A DNA stretch of 64,000 nt from an uncultured Collinsella sp. (GCA_958418185.1 CATZEP010000003.1:1-64000), one strand, 5' to 3'. Counted from the first letter of the stretch, positions 10,638-21,957 are shown. Numbers and translations: made by a program. Notes: generated by a model from the sequence alone, not told the origin.

Positions 10638-12143
10638 TTATGCCCGCGCGACCGAAGCAGAGCGGCAAGATGATGTGCCAGATGCAGCCGCAGCGTCGAC
10701 CGGTCCGCCGTTCGGTAGAACGGCGGAACCATCGTCGGCGAAATTCCAGCCAGCCAGGCGATCCTTCGCGGTGTCGATGTCCAGGTAGTTCTCCTCGCCG
10801 TCCATGAGTCGCGTAAAGGCGGTGAAGAGATAGTGGGCATCGGTGGGGCCAGGCGAGGCCTCGGGGTGATACTGGACCGAAAAGCACGGGGCGTCGAGCA
10901 GCTGGATGCCCTCGGCGGTGCCGTCGTTAAGGTTCACATGTGTTAGGCGAATGCGGCCAAAGCGCTCGTTCATCACGACCGGCGCGATTCCGCGGCGCAC
11001 CCAGACGCGCAGGTCGCCGTCGGCCGCATGCTCGGTCTCGCCGCCGGAAAGCCCGGGGACAAGCTTGCCCAAGCTGGGGAATATCAGGCCAAAGCCATGG
11101 TTTTGCGCGGTGATCTCCACACGACGGCTTACCAGGTTCATGACCGGCTGGTTGCCACCGCGGTGACCGAACTTAAGCTTTTCCATCTGGGCGCCGCAGG
11201 CCAGGCTGATCATCTGGTGACCAAGACAAATACCAAAGACCGGTACCTTGCCGATCAGCTGCTGCACCTGCTCGTAGGTCTCCACCACGGCGTCGGGGTC
11301 GCCGGGACCATTGGACAAAAAGACGCCGTCGGGATTCATGTCGAGCACCTGCTGGGCGGGCGTATCCCACGGCACGACGGTAAGGTCGCAGCCAGCGCGG
11401 ACGAGGCCCTCCAGGATGCCGCGCTTGACGCCGCAGTCGTAGGCGACCACTTTGTGTCGGGCAGGAGCGGCAGGGGCAAGCGCAAAGTCATGCGTAGCGG
11501 GCATGTCGGCAGCTGCAAACTCGTGAGGCGCGGGGCAGCTTACGGTCTTGACCAGGTTCTCGCCTACCAGCGTGGGCGCTGCGGCCAGACGCTCGGCAAG
11601 CTCGTCGACGTCGAAGATCTCGGTCGAGATAATGCCCATCTTGGAACCATTGTCGCGCAGATGGCGCACCAGAGCGCGGGTGTCGACACCCTCGATAGCG
11701 ACGATGCCGTGGGCGCGCAGGTACTCCGGCACGCTGACGGCCGAGCGCCAGTTAGAAGACGTGGCGCACATATCGCGAACGATCATGCCGCGCATAGCCG
11801 GAGCGCTCGCGGGGCGCACGTCGTCGCCGGGGAAGGCCGACTGGACGTCGGTCTCGTCGATACCGTAGTTGCCGATCTGCGGATAGGTCATGGTTACGAT
11901 TTGGCCGGCATAACTCGGGTCGGTCATGACCTCAAAGTAGCCCTCGAGCGAGGTGTTGAAGCAGACTTCGCCGGTCGCGGTGCCCTCGGCGCCGCATGCA
12001 CGTCCATAAAAAATGGTCCCATCCTCAAGATACAGGATGCAGGGACCGCAGGTGCCCTTGCTGGTTTTGGCCAGCATACGCTGGCAAAGCTCGCTGGGCG
12101 CGAAGGTGCGGGCGACAGCGCCCGCGGTATGGTTGTTCGCCAT
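10638..12143 (-). CDS. carA: Carbamoyl-phosphate synthase small (glutaminase) subunit
   Basis: This 501-aa protein carries the CPSase small-chain domain first (LEDGTIFYGRACGAEG, FNTSLEGYFEVMTDPSY). A class I glutamine amidotransferase follows, with nucleophile Cys in FGICLGHQM near residue 305 and HPE in the C-terminal part. It hydrolyses glutamine and passes ammonia to CarB. The ATG at 12143 is chosen because AAGGAG sits 4 nt upstream. The protein is longer than the usual ~380 because of N-terminal additions and a variable C-terminal tail (after about residue 440) rich in Ala and Ser. A PyrR-like hairpin adjoins the Shine-Dalgarno. Confidence 0.95.
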   Translation of the reverse strand: MANNHTAGAVARTFAPSELCQRMLAKTSKGTCGPCILYLEDGTIFYGRACGAEGTATGEVCFNTSLEGYFEVMTDPSYAGQIVTMTYPQIGNYGIDETDVQSAFPGDDVRPASAPAMRGMIVRDMCATSSNWRSAVSVPEYLRAHGIVAIEGVDTRALVRHLRDNGSKMGIISTEIFDVDELAERLAAAPTLVGENLVKTVSCPAPHEFAAADMPATHDFALAPAAPARHKVVAYDCGVKRGILEGLVRAGCDLTVVPWDTPAQQVLDMNPDGVFLSNGPGDPDAVVETYEQVQQLIGKVPVFGICLGHQMISLACGAQMEKLKFGHRGGNQPVMNLVSRRVEITAQNHGFGLIFPSLGKLVPGLSGGETEHAADGDLRVWVRRGIAPVVMNERFGRIRLTHVNLNDGTAEGIQLLDAPCFSVQYHPEASPGPTDAHYLFTAFTRLMDGEENYLDIDTAKDRLAGWNFADDGSAVLPNGGPVDAAAASGTSSCRSASVARA

Positions 12144-12154
12144 AATTCTCCTTC

Positions 12155-12172
12155 CCGGTCTCACAGGACCGG
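12155..12172 (-). promoter_or_regulatory. Candidate PyrR-binding hairpin at the carA ribosome-binding site
   Basis: The carA leader RNA contains a 6-bp stem CCGGUC / GACCGG with loop CUGUGA, ending about 3 nt before the AAGGAG. The stretch GGUCCUGUGAGACC resembles the PyrR binding-loop consensus (UCCNGNGAG core). In some actinobacteria PyrR represses translation by binding such a loop beside the Shine-Dalgarno. PyrR control here is inference. Confidence 0.5.
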
Positions 12173-12335
12173 CTTAAAGGTGTGTAGTTAGGCCTCGCGG
12201 TATTGTAACCGCAAGTATGCCTCATGGCGTTAATTTCATCGAAATGTTTACGAAATGATAATTATGACTTTCTATGCATAATGATTTTTCTGGGACGTGT
12301 CTCTATAGTTTTGTCAACCGCGTGCTTCGCGCCAT
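12173..12335 (-). promoter_or_regulatory. carA upstream region
   Basis: This AT-rich segment between the IS element and the carA leader holds an inverted repeat ATTATG (12261-12266) / CATAAT (12277-12282) and a TTGACA on the minus strand at 12311-12316 without a well-spaced -10. It presumably contains the carAB promoter, but I cannot fix the start site. The dyad could bind an arginine- or pyrimidine-responsive regulator. Confidence 0.3.
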
Positions 12336-12398
12336 TTCGGCATGACGCATCCGGGCGCCCGGCGCCCCCGCTTCCCCTTCGGTTGATCCCGCCGCCCG

Positions 12399-13565
12399 CT
12401 AGGCCGCGTACGGGACGGCGTCGCGCATGATCGCGTAGATGACCTTGAGCCTCTTCCTCGCGACCGCCTTCAGCGCCTTGCTGTGCCTCATCCCCCTCGC
12501 CCTGCACTCCCCGTAGCACCTCCCGAACCTGTTGTCCGTGCCGATGAGGGAGTTGCAGCTGAATATGAGCAGGTTCTTGAGCTGCCTGTTCCCGCCGTGC
12601 TGCGGCGATGTCGACCTGATGCTGCTCCCGGAGCGCCTATCGGACGGCGCCACGCCGCAATAGCTCGCGAGCTCGTCGTGCCCCCTGAACGCGGATATGT
12701 CGATCGACGTCACCAGCGCCGCGGCGGTCTTGGGGCCGATCCCGGGCACCGTGAGGAGGCACTCGTAGACCTCGTCGCCCGCCAGCGAGTCGGCCACGAG
12801 CGAGTCGAGCTCCTCGATGTCGGCGTCGAGGGAGGCTATCTCCCGGGCGAGTATCCGGACCGCGACGTCCTCGCCGGCCGGGAGCCGCCTTCCCGAGCGC
12901 GACGAGGCCAGCAGCGCCTCCCAGAGCCTCCTGGCCCCCGCGGCGGGGGCGCCCGCGCGCCTGGCGGCGCTCGAGAACCTGCGCCAGCCGGCGGCCGAGC
13001 ACCCGGCGGCCCCGCCGAACTCGGCCAGCATCGACACCTGCCAGCGGCTCGACGGGTCGACCGCGCCCTCGAGCGCGGGGTCGGCCTCGAGCAGGGTCGC
13101 GCGCAGCCTGTTCTTCGCGCGGGTCCTGGCGGACGACGCGAACTCGCGCTGCGACGACAGGATCCGCAGCGAGGCGGTCCCCTCGGGCTCCTCGGGCGCC
13201 GGCCTGAGGACGCGGGGCACGCCGAGCGCGGTGCGCGCGATCACCTCGGCGTCGATGGCGTCGGTCTTCGCGATGCCGGGGAACATCCCGCGGGCCTGCT
13301 TCTCGGCATATCCGGGCAGGTAGGCGCAGGGGTTCCCGTGCGCATGGGCGCGCGCGAGGACCAGCGCGCCGATGTTTCGCTTCTGGTCGACGACGACCAG
13401 CGCGCCGGAGCCGGCCCGCTCGAGCACCCGGTCGATGTCGTCGGGCCTGTTGGCCAGCTCGGCCCTGAAGGCGACGCCCCCTCCCGCATCGAGCGCGCAC
13501 GCGCTGTGCGAGCTCTTCCCGACGTCGATCCCCAGGTAGGCCACGGGCGTCTCTGCTGCAGGCAT
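12399..13565 (-). CDS. IS110-family DEDD transposase
   Basis: This 388-aa protein has an N-terminal RuvC-like DEDD domain (YLGIDVGKSSHSA with D14; VVVDQKRN with D60, where the family usually has Glu; KTDAIDAEVIA with D102 and D105). A C-terminal IS116/IS110/IS902 domain carries LLTVPGIGPKTAAAL and the conserved Ser/Gly-Asn region (SPQHGGNRQLKNLL). It appears full-length. Family members cut and join DNA guided by a structured noncoding RNA from the element's own end. Start ATG at 13565 follows GGGAGAGGA. Confidence 0.93.
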   Translation of the reverse strand: MPAAETPVAYLGIDVGKSSHSACALDAGGGVAFRAELANRPDDIDRVLERAGSGALVVVDQKRNIGALVLARAHAHGNPCAYLPGYAEKQARGMFPGIAKTDAIDAEVIARTALGVPRVLRPAPEEPEGTASLRILSSQREFASSARTRAKNRLRATLLEADPALEGAVDPSSRWQVSMLAEFGGAAGCSAAGWRRFSSAARRAGAPAAGARRLWEALLASSRSGRRLPAGEDVAVRILAREIASLDADIEELDSLVADSLAGDEVYECLLTVPGIGPKTAAALVTSIDISAFRGHDELASYCGVAPSDRRSGSSIRSTSPQHGGNRQLKNLLIFSCNSLIGTDNRFGRCYGECRARGMRHSKALKAVARKRLKVIYAIMRDAVPYAA

Positions 13566-13770
13566 GGTGTATCCTCTCCCTTGAGCCGGCCGTAAGCCGC
13601 GGAAGCGACACCCACATTACCCGGCCGTGGCCCGGTCCGGGCCCGGCACATCTCTATCAGTCGTTCCCCGCGGCCCCTCCCGCCCCGGCGGCAACACGTC
13701 CCGGGCCCTCTACGGGGCAGGGGCTGACGGCCGTCCGGGGCGGTCGGCCAGCGACCACCGGTACGGCTCA
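13566..13770 (-). ncRNA. Candidate IS110 bridge RNA region
   Basis: The GC-rich noncoding 5' segment of the IS110 element lies directly upstream of the transposase. It contains many self-complementary GC tracts (for example GCCCGGGAC and GCCGGGCCCGG runs). In IS110-group elements this position encodes the bridge RNA with target- and donor-binding loops. The assignment rests on family knowledge and position. The fold was not computed. Confidence 0.45.
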
Positions 13771-13837
13771 ATCGTATAACCATGCAACGGAAAAGAGCCG
13801 CCCTTTCGGACGACTCAAACTGTAATGGGGATTAAAA

Positions 13838-13873
13838 ATCATCCCGCGGGGCTTGTGGCTCACGCGGGATGAT
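13838..13873 (-). terminator. Rho-independent terminator
   Basis: An 11-bp perfect stem ATCATCCCGCG / CGCGGGATGAT is followed on the minus strand by TTTTT, 7 bp past the stop of the gene at 13880. It ends the ABC transporter operon. Confidence 0.85.
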
Positions 13874-13879
13874 GGCCTC

Positions 13880-14845
13880 TTACTTTTTCTTGTCCTGTTC
13901 CAGCAGATCGGACGGTGAGCGATCGGGCTTGCCGCCGCGGAAAATCTCGCGGCCATGCAGACGATGTTCCAGGTCACGTTCGGCCTTTTCCTCGTCAATC
14001 TTGGTCTGGCTCACCACCGGGTCCTCAATCAACGACGACACCGAGTTCACCTGCTTCTGAATGCGCTCGGCGATGGTGTCATCCATACTCACGATGCGCA
14101 TCTTCCAGTCGATACTCGTGGCGTTGGATGAGCTCTTGGTCCACACGAACGTCAAAATGGCGCTCTGGTGGCCCCGCGCGGGGAACATGCCAAAGAAGGA
14201 ATCGTGCTGAATGTTGCTATCCTCGTCGATATAGGCGTGAACGTTATACACCACGCGGTCGATCTTGTCGTTGAGCAGCGCGTTGGTCGCAAGCGCCGCG
14301 GCCTGGATCTGCCCGTTGGACAGCAGCTCGAGCTCGTTGGCAGACGATGTGTCCAACACCGTCACCTCGACCGTGCCCGTACGCTCATCGGCTTCATCGA
14401 CGGTAAAGTCGAGCGGGAACTGCGTAAAGCCGTTGCCCCACTCGAGTCCACCCTTGAGTGCTGTAGAAACGGTATCAACCGAAACGCTCTCGGACAGGTT
14501 GGCGGTATTCAGACGGCGCATCACGCCGTAGCCGATCTGCATGCCCACGATCAGCACCAAAATACCGATGACCACGGCCATCGCGGTCTTCGTAATGGTA
14601 TGGCTCACCTGCGAGCCCGAAGGATCGTCCTCGGACAGTGGGTCGATATGTTTTGCCTGGCTCGCGCGGTCCTCGCTGCGCAGCTGTGCTAGCGCCGCTT
14701 TGTCACCGCGCTTGGCCGCAGCCTCCTTCTCACGCATGCGCTCGGTACGCTTTTTGGCAAGCGTAGGATCCAAGACGCCGGATGCATCGATTTCGGAGAA
14801 TAACTCCGTCACTTCTTCCGGAGTCAAAGGGTTCTTGTCAGCCAT
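13880..14845 (-). CDS. Single-pass membrane protein of unknown function
   Basis: This 321-aa protein is not recognised. Residues 1-80 are charged and probably cytoplasmic, with an alpha-helical KKRTERMREKEAAAKRGDK stretch. One strong transmembrane segment (AMAVVIGILVLIVGMQIGYGVM, about 88-109) follows, then an extracytoplasmic domain of about 170 residues and a charged tail ending EQDKKK. The ATG is preceded by AGGAAG, and the gene starts 19 bp after the ABC transporter stop. It is therefore co-transcribed with the transporter and could be an accessory or a stress-response envelope protein. No catalytic motif was seen. Confidence 0.75.
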   Translation of the reverse strand: MADKNPLTPEEVTELFSEIDASGVLDPTLAKKRTERMREKEAAAKRGDKAALAQLRSEDRASQAKHIDPLSEDDPSGSQVSHTITKTAMAVVIGILVLIVGMQIGYGVMRRLNTANLSESVSVDTVSTALKGGLEWGNGFTQFPLDFTVDEADERTGTVEVTVLDTSSANELELLSNGQIQAAALATNALLNDKIDRVVYNVHAYIDEDSNIQHDSFFGMFPARGHQSAILTFVWTKSSSNATSIDWKMRIVSMDDTIAERIQKQVNSVSSLIEDPVVSQTKIDEEKAERDLEHRLHGREIFRGGKPDRSPSDLLEQDKKK

Positions 14846-14864
14846 AAACTTCCTGTCATATCAA

Positions 14865-16637
14865 TCAGTCGAGCTCGTGCGCACGCGCACCTTCGAACTG
14901 CATTCGATAGTAACGGGCATAGGTGCCGCCACGGGCGAGAAGCTGTTCGTGCGTGCCACGTTCCACAACGCGACCATGCTCAACGGTCGCAATCTCATCG
15001 GCGTGTTTAATGGTCGAGAGACGGTGGGCGATGATGATTGTGGTACGGCCGCGTGCCAGCTCTTCGAGCGACTCCTGCACCGCCTCCTCGCTCTCGTTAT
15101 CCAAAGCACTCGTCGCCTCGTCCAAGATCAGGATCTTGGGGTTCTTGAGAAACACGCGCGCGATGGCAACGCGCTGCTTCTGTCCGCCCGAAAGACGGCT
15201 GCCGCGCTCGCCCACCACGGTGTCGTAGCCCTGTGGAAGCGATTCGATAAAGGTATCGATATTGGCGCGACGGGCGGCGTCGGCGATCTCTTCCGCCGTA
15301 GCGCTCGGCTTGCCGTAGGCGATGTTCTCGCCAATCGTACCGTCAAACAGATAGACATCCTGCTGCACCAGGCCGATGGCGCGACGCAGGCTCTGCTGCG
15401 TCACATCACGCACGTCCTGGCCGTCGATGCTAATGGATCCGGTAGCCACGTCATAAAAGCGCGGCAGCAGCGAACAGGTCGTGGACTTGCCGCCGCCCGA
15501 AGGGCCAACCAAAGCGATGGTCTGCCCGGGCTTGATGGACAGGTCCATATGGTCGATAACGGGACGCTCGTCGGCATCGCCCTCGCCCAGCTCGACATCC
15601 TCGTAGTTAAAGCACACATCGTGATACTCCACGGCGCCGGCAGTCACCTGCAGATCCGTAGCGCCCGGCTTGTCCTGGATATCCGGCGCGGTCGAGAGCA
15701 CCTCGTCCATACGCTTAAAGCCGGCGATAGCCTTCTGATACGTTTCGGCCGAATTAACGAGTGTCTCGAGCGGCGTGCAGAACAGCGAAATATAGAGTGC
15801 AAAGGTCGCCATATCGACCGCCTGCAGCTGTCCCTTGGCGACCAGCCAGCCGCCCAGCAGCACCACGATCACATAGAGCACACCCGAGAGCAGGCCATAC
15901 GTCGCGGTATAGACGCCCATGGCGTGATACATGTTCTCCTTGGACGAAAGATAGCGATTGTTGGAGGCGCGGAACTTGAAGCGTTCGGTCTCCTCATTGG
16001 CAAAGCTCTTGACCACGCGCATGCCCGCCAGCGAATCCTGCAGCTGCGCATTGATGCCGCTGATTTTTTTGCGGTTGTCGCTAAAGACCTCGCGCATGCG
16101 CATGTTCTGCCAAAACATGATGACCGCAAACGCCGCCGTCACCACGGCCATGGCGAGCGCCAGGACCGGGGCGATGGTAAAGAGGATCACAAACGAGCCG
16201 ATGATCTCGATGCCGCAGATGATGATCCACTCGGGCACGTGATGCGCCGCCTCGCAGATATCGAACAGGTCGTTGACCACGCGGCTCATCATGTCGCCCG
16301 AGCTGTTGCGGTCGAAGTACGCAAAGCTAAAGCGCTCATACTGGTCGAACAGGTCCTCGCGCATCTTGGACTCCATGCGCGCGCCCATCACGTGACCCCA
16401 ATAGCTCACAAAGTAGCGGCAGGCGCAGCGGACGGCATACATCAGCACCAAGCCCACCGCGATCATGCCGAGCGCCTGCATAATGGCAGCCTGACCCTGA
16501 GTAAATAGCCCACCGGTCAAATTACGCAGAATAATAGGAAAAGCAAGGTCAATGGCGGCAAGCACCAGAGCACAAACAGTATCAGCAACAAAAAGCCCCA
16601 TCTGGGGCTCGTAATACGAAAGAAACCTCTTAAACAT
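14865..16637 (-). CDS. ABC transporter, fused permease and ATPase (multidrug/lipid exporter type)
   Basis: The 590-aa half-transporter has six predicted membrane helices in residues ~15-300, then a nucleotide-binding domain. Walker A GPSGGGKSTT is near 376, the signature LSGGQKQR near 482, Walker B ILILDEATSALD near 501, and the H-loop in IIAHRLST. It resembles MsbA/MdlB-type homodimeric exporters. Substrate is unknown. Start ATG 16637 (MFKRFLSYYEPQMG) matches family N-termini and has AAGGTG upstream. The Shine-Dalgarno abuts a perfect hairpin. The downstream membrane protein is in the same operon. Confidence 0.92.
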   Translation of the reverse strand: MFKRFLSYYEPQMGLFVADTVCALVLAAIDLAFPIILRNLTGGLFTQGQAAIMQALGMIAVGLVLMYAVRCACRYFVSYWGHVMGARMESKMREDLFDQYERFSFAYFDRNSSGDMMSRVVNDLFDICEAAHHVPEWIIICGIEIIGSFVILFTIAPVLALAMAVVTAAFAVIMFWQNMRMREVFSDNRKKISGINAQLQDSLAGMRVVKSFANEETERFKFRASNNRYLSSKENMYHAMGVYTATYGLLSGVLYVIVVLLGGWLVAKGQLQAVDMATFALYISLFCTPLETLVNSAETYQKAIAGFKRMDEVLSTAPDIQDKPGATDLQVTAGAVEYHDVCFNYEDVELGEGDADERPVIDHMDLSIKPGQTIALVGPSGGGKSTTCSLLPRFYDVATGSISIDGQDVRDVTQQSLRRAIGLVQQDVYLFDGTIGENIAYGKPSATAEEIADAARRANIDTFIESLPQGYDTVVGERGSRLSGGQKQRVAIARVFLKNPKILILDEATSALDNESEEAVQESLEELARGRTTIIIAHRLSTIKHADEIATVEHGRVVERGTHEQLLARGGTYARYYRMQFEGARAHELD

Positions 16638-16646
16638 AATCACCTT

Positions 16647-16668
16647 ACGCGGTTTTACCAAACCGCGT
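16647..16668 (-). promoter_or_regulatory. 5'-UTR hairpin abutting the ABC transporter Shine-Dalgarno
   Basis: The perfect 9-bp stem ACGCGGTTT / AAACCGCGT with a 4-nt loop ends immediately before AAGGTG on the mRNA. It could occlude or expose the ribosome-binding site. Confidence 0.4.
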
Positions 16669-16684
16669 TTCGTCTCGACGCTGC

Positions 16685-16782
16685 AAGTGCTCCATTTGGA
16701 CAATCTGGCCTTCAATCGTCGGTCGCGTATATCCATACGCTTCCCTCCTCTTTTAGGCCACCTTGTCTCAAATGGAGCACTT
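16685..16782. repeat. Spaced inverted repeat between nudix and ABC genes
   Basis: AAGTGCTCCATTTG at 16685-16698 and its exact reverse complement at 16769-16782 are extended by GACA with one inserted base. The arms enclose about 70 bp. It lies in the leader region of the ABC transporter gene. It may be two operator half-sites or a small repeat element. Confidence 0.4.
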
Positions 16783-16821
16783 TCGCTGACTTACACAAAC
16801 CTGCGGGATCATCCCCGCTCG

Positions 16822-17517
16822 TTAAAGCTCCGCTCCGCCTAGTCGGTGCGCGATGCTATCGCAGGCCAAGGCGCCTACGACGGTCTTGGCGTCTTCGATC
16901 TTGCCGTCGAGCACGGCATCGATCAGCTCGTGCAGCGGCACCAGGTCCACGTTGACAAACTCGTCATCATCGGGGTTGGGCGCGTCGAACTCAAGCTTGG
17001 TAGCCAAGTAGATGTGGATGATCTCATCACAAAAACCGCAGGACGTGACAATCGACGTCAAAAAGCGAATGCGACCGGCCCTAAAGCCCGTCTCCTCATG
17101 CAGTTCGCGCTTGGCGCAATCGAGCGGGTCCTCGCCTGGATCGAGCTTGCCGGCGGGAATCTCGACCGTCACGCGGTCGATGGCGGTGCGGTACTGACGC
17201 ACCAGTACGATCTTGCCGCTCTCGGTCAGTGCCACAACGGCCGCCGCACCCGGATGGCGAACGATATCGCGGGCGCTGCGGTGACCGTTGGGCAGCTCAA
17301 CCTCAAGACGGTGGACGTCGAGGATCTTGCCCTTCCAGGCGCACTCCTCCGAAAGAATTATCTCGTGCAGCTCGGCATCGTGCGGGTCGTCGTCACCCAG
17401 CACCAGCAGCGGCTCATCGACGACCTCGCCACCGGGCTCGCCCTCGGCGTGTCCGTACGTGCGACCGTCCTGCTCGACGATCTGCGCGTCCACGAGCTCT
17501 TCGTTCTTCTCGTCCAT
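16822..17517 (-). CDS. Nudix hydrolase, ADP-ribose pyrophosphatase-like
   Basis: The 231-aa protein has an acidic N-terminal extension of about 50 residues. The Nudix fold follows with a complete Nudix box (G-x5-E-x7-REUxEExGU) near residues 121-143, seen as GKLDPGEDPLDCAKRELHEE. The neighbouring VRQYR and EIPAGK sequences are typical of ADP-ribose pyrophosphatases that hydrolyse nucleoside diphosphate sugars. The second ATG (17517, MDEKNEE) is chosen because GAGAGGA is then spaced about 9 nt. It begins 21 bp after purD and is probably in the same operon. Confidence 0.88.
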   Translation of the reverse strand: MDEKNEELVDAQIVEQDGRTYGHAEGEPGGEVVDEPLLVLGDDDPHDAELHEIILSEECAWKGKILDVHRLEVELPNGHRSARDIVRHPGAAAVVALTESGKIVLVRQYRTAIDRVTVEIPAGKLDPGEDPLDCAKRELHEETGFRAGRIRFLTSIVTSCGFCDEIIHIYLATKLEFDAPNPDDDEFVNVDLVPLHELIDAVLDGKIEDAKTVVGALACDSIAHRLGGAEL

Positions 17518-17538
17518 CCGTCTCATTCCTCTCGGATT

Positions 17539-18843
<1,305 letters not shown>

Positions 18844-18883
18844 GGGTGCCTCCTCTATGGATGAACGGCCCGCTCCGCGCGAG

Positions 18884-18939
18884 CCCTTTGCAAGCAAATA
18901 TACCCCTCGGCCGCCCGTCCGGGCTGCAAAGGGGTATAT
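18884..18939 (-). promoter_or_regulatory. Competing hairpins between purA and purD
   Basis: Stem A pairs ATATACCCCT with AGGGGTATAT (18898-18907 and 18930-18939) and is followed on the minus strand by TTTGCTT, like a terminator behind purA. Stem B pairs TGCAAAGGG (18925-18933) with CCCTTTGCA (18884-18892) and uses part of the same strand. The two folds are mutually exclusive. Confidence 0.45.
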
Positions 18940-18961
18940 CGCAATAACCAAATAGTCCCGA

Positions 18962-20257
<1,296 letters not shown>

Positions 20258-20341
20258 TTACATTCATGGCCTGTCTACGCGCCATGCCGGCACGCAGAAG
20301 CACAAAACACTCCCAGTATACCCGTGCAACGGGCGCCTGTC

Positions 20342-21733
20342 CTACTCCTCGGCATGTGCCCCATCAAGCTCATAGAACTTGGTGGATGCCGGCAGGAACA
20401 TCAGGTCGACGTCGCCAATCGGGCCCGAACGGTTCTTGGCCACGACGATACGCGTAACGCCCTCGTCGGGTCGATCGTCGCGCGAGGCCTCGGCCTCGTC
20501 GGCGGAGCGGTCCAAGAACATAACGATATCGGCGTCCTGCTCGATGGAGCCCGATTCACGAAGGTCGGAAAGCTGCGGGCGCTTGCCGGTACGGGATTCG
20601 ACCTGACGCGAGAGCTGTGACAGCGCGATGAGCGGGATCTTGAGCTCCTTGGCCATGATCTTCAAACCACGCGACATCTCCGAGACCTCGACGGTACGGC
20701 TCTCGGAGCGGCGTCCCGGCGGAGGACTCACCAGCTGCAGGTAGTCCAGGATGATGATTGCCTTCTCCTTGTTATGGAGCATACGGCGGCTCTTGGCGCG
20801 AATCTCGGTCACTGTGGTGCCGGGCGTATCGTCAATCAGAATATCGAGCTTGGACAAGGTCTGCGTAGCCTCGTTGATATTGGCCCACTGCTCGGGGCTA
20901 ATGCGGCCCATGCGGAAGTCGCTGATCGAAATCATGGCGTAGGCGCAAATCAGACGCTGGGCAATTTCCTTGCCCGACATCTCCAGCGAGAAAAAGCCGA
21001 CGGTATAACCGGCAGCGGCAGCGTTAAGTGCCAGGTTCAGAGCGAACGACGTCTTACCTACAGCAGGACGGGCGCCGATGATGATGAGCTGGCCCTCGCG
21101 GAAGCCCATGAGCATGCGGTCGAGCGACGGAAAGCCAGTGGGCACGCCCGCGGCCTGGCCACCGGCCTGGCACACTTCCTCGGCCTCGTTATAGGCCTCG
21201 ACCATAAACTCGGTCAGCGTCTTGTAGCTCGACTTAACCTCACGCGCCGTGACCTTGAGCAGCTTGCTCTCGGCCAGCTCCACGACCTCTTTGGTGTCGG
21301 TGGGGGCGTTGTAGGCCAGCGCGTTGATCTCGTTGGTGGCGCCAATCAGCTCGCGCAGCATCGAGTCGCGACGAACGATGGCGGCATGGTGCTGCCAGTT
21401 AACGAGCGACAGGGTCTGACCCATCAGCTCCAAAATGTATGCCTCGCCGCCCACGGCATCGAGCTTGTTGATGCTTCGCAGGTAATCGATCAGCGAGATG
21501 GAGTCGATGGGGATGCGGCTGTTGTACATATCGACCATCGCGGTATAGATGGTCTTATGAATGGGCCGGTAGAAGTCATCGGGCTGCAGCTCGACTTGGG
21601 CCTCTTCGACCACATCGGGCGAGAGCAGCATAGCGGCCAGCACGTTGGCCTCTGCATCTTGGTTTTGGGGGAGACCCAACTTGGAGCAACGGTCCTCGAC
21701 CGTCAGCCCCGTCTCCCTATCGTCATATGCCAT
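20342..21733 (-). CDS. dnaB: Replicative DNA helicase
   Basis: The 463-aa protein has an N-terminal DnaB domain (LPQNQDAEANVLAAMLLSPD). The RecA-like C-terminal domain has Walker A GARPAVGKTSFALNLA near residue 212, Walker B IIILDYLQL and the DnaB family QLSRQVESR and arginine-finger region. It unwinds DNA ahead of the replisome. The ATG at 21733 (MAYDDRETG) is chosen because GAGGA precedes it by 5 nt. Two upstream in-frame ATGs are alternatives. It follows the rpsF-ssb-rpsR-rplI block, beyond the rplI terminator. Confidence 0.95.
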   Translation of the reverse strand: MAYDDRETGLTVEDRCSKLGLPQNQDAEANVLAAMLLSPDVVEEAQVELQPDDFYRPIHKTIYTAMVDMYNSRIPIDSISLIDYLRSINKLDAVGGEAYILELMGQTLSLVNWQHHAAIVRRDSMLRELIGATNEINALAYNAPTDTKEVVELAESKLLKVTAREVKSSYKTLTEFMVEAYNEAEEVCQAGGQAAGVPTGFPSLDRMLMGFREGQLIIIGARPAVGKTSFALNLALNAAAAGYTVGFFSLEMSGKEIAQRLICAYAMISISDFRMGRISPEQWANINEATQTLSKLDILIDDTPGTTVTEIRAKSRRMLHNKEKAIIILDYLQLVSPPPGRRSESRTVEVSEMSRGLKIMAKELKIPLIALSQLSRQVESRTGKRPQLSDLRESGSIEQDADIVMFLDRSADEAEASRDDRPDEGVTRIVVAKNRSGPIGDVDLMFLPASTKFYELDGAHAEE

Positions 21734-21895
21734 GAGCATCCTCATTCATATCGCTTGCGAGCATCCATAGTATCAGCCACGGCTATAAATCGAGCCGCGC
21801 CTTGGCAATCATCACCGAACCAAACGGATGAACGGTCCTATACACGGGACCGCATCTCAATGACTGCTATGAACTCACCCGGCGCAAAAAAATAA

Positions 21896-21925
21896 AAGGG
21901 CGCCCTGGTCTCCCAGAGCGCCCTT
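21896..21925 (-). terminator. Rho-independent terminator after rplI
   Basis: A stem AAGGGCGC-CCTGG pairs with CCCAG-GCGCCCTT and is followed on the minus strand by TTTTATTTTTTT. It ends the ribosomal-protein/ssb block before dnaB. Confidence 0.85.
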
Positions 21926-21957
21926 CTTAGAACAAGATTGTTGCGTTGCAGCAAATG

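Larger units (their letters stand above)
12335..13770 (-). mobile_element. IS110-family insertion sequence
   Basis: A block of about 1.4 kb with much higher GC than its flanks contains one DEDD transposase gene. A noncoding segment of about 200 bp lies upstream of that gene and about 60 bp downstream. Boundaries are estimated from the composition change. IS110 elements often lack terminal inverted repeats and none was seen. It inserted between the carA promoter and the gene ending at 13880. Confidence 0.8.
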
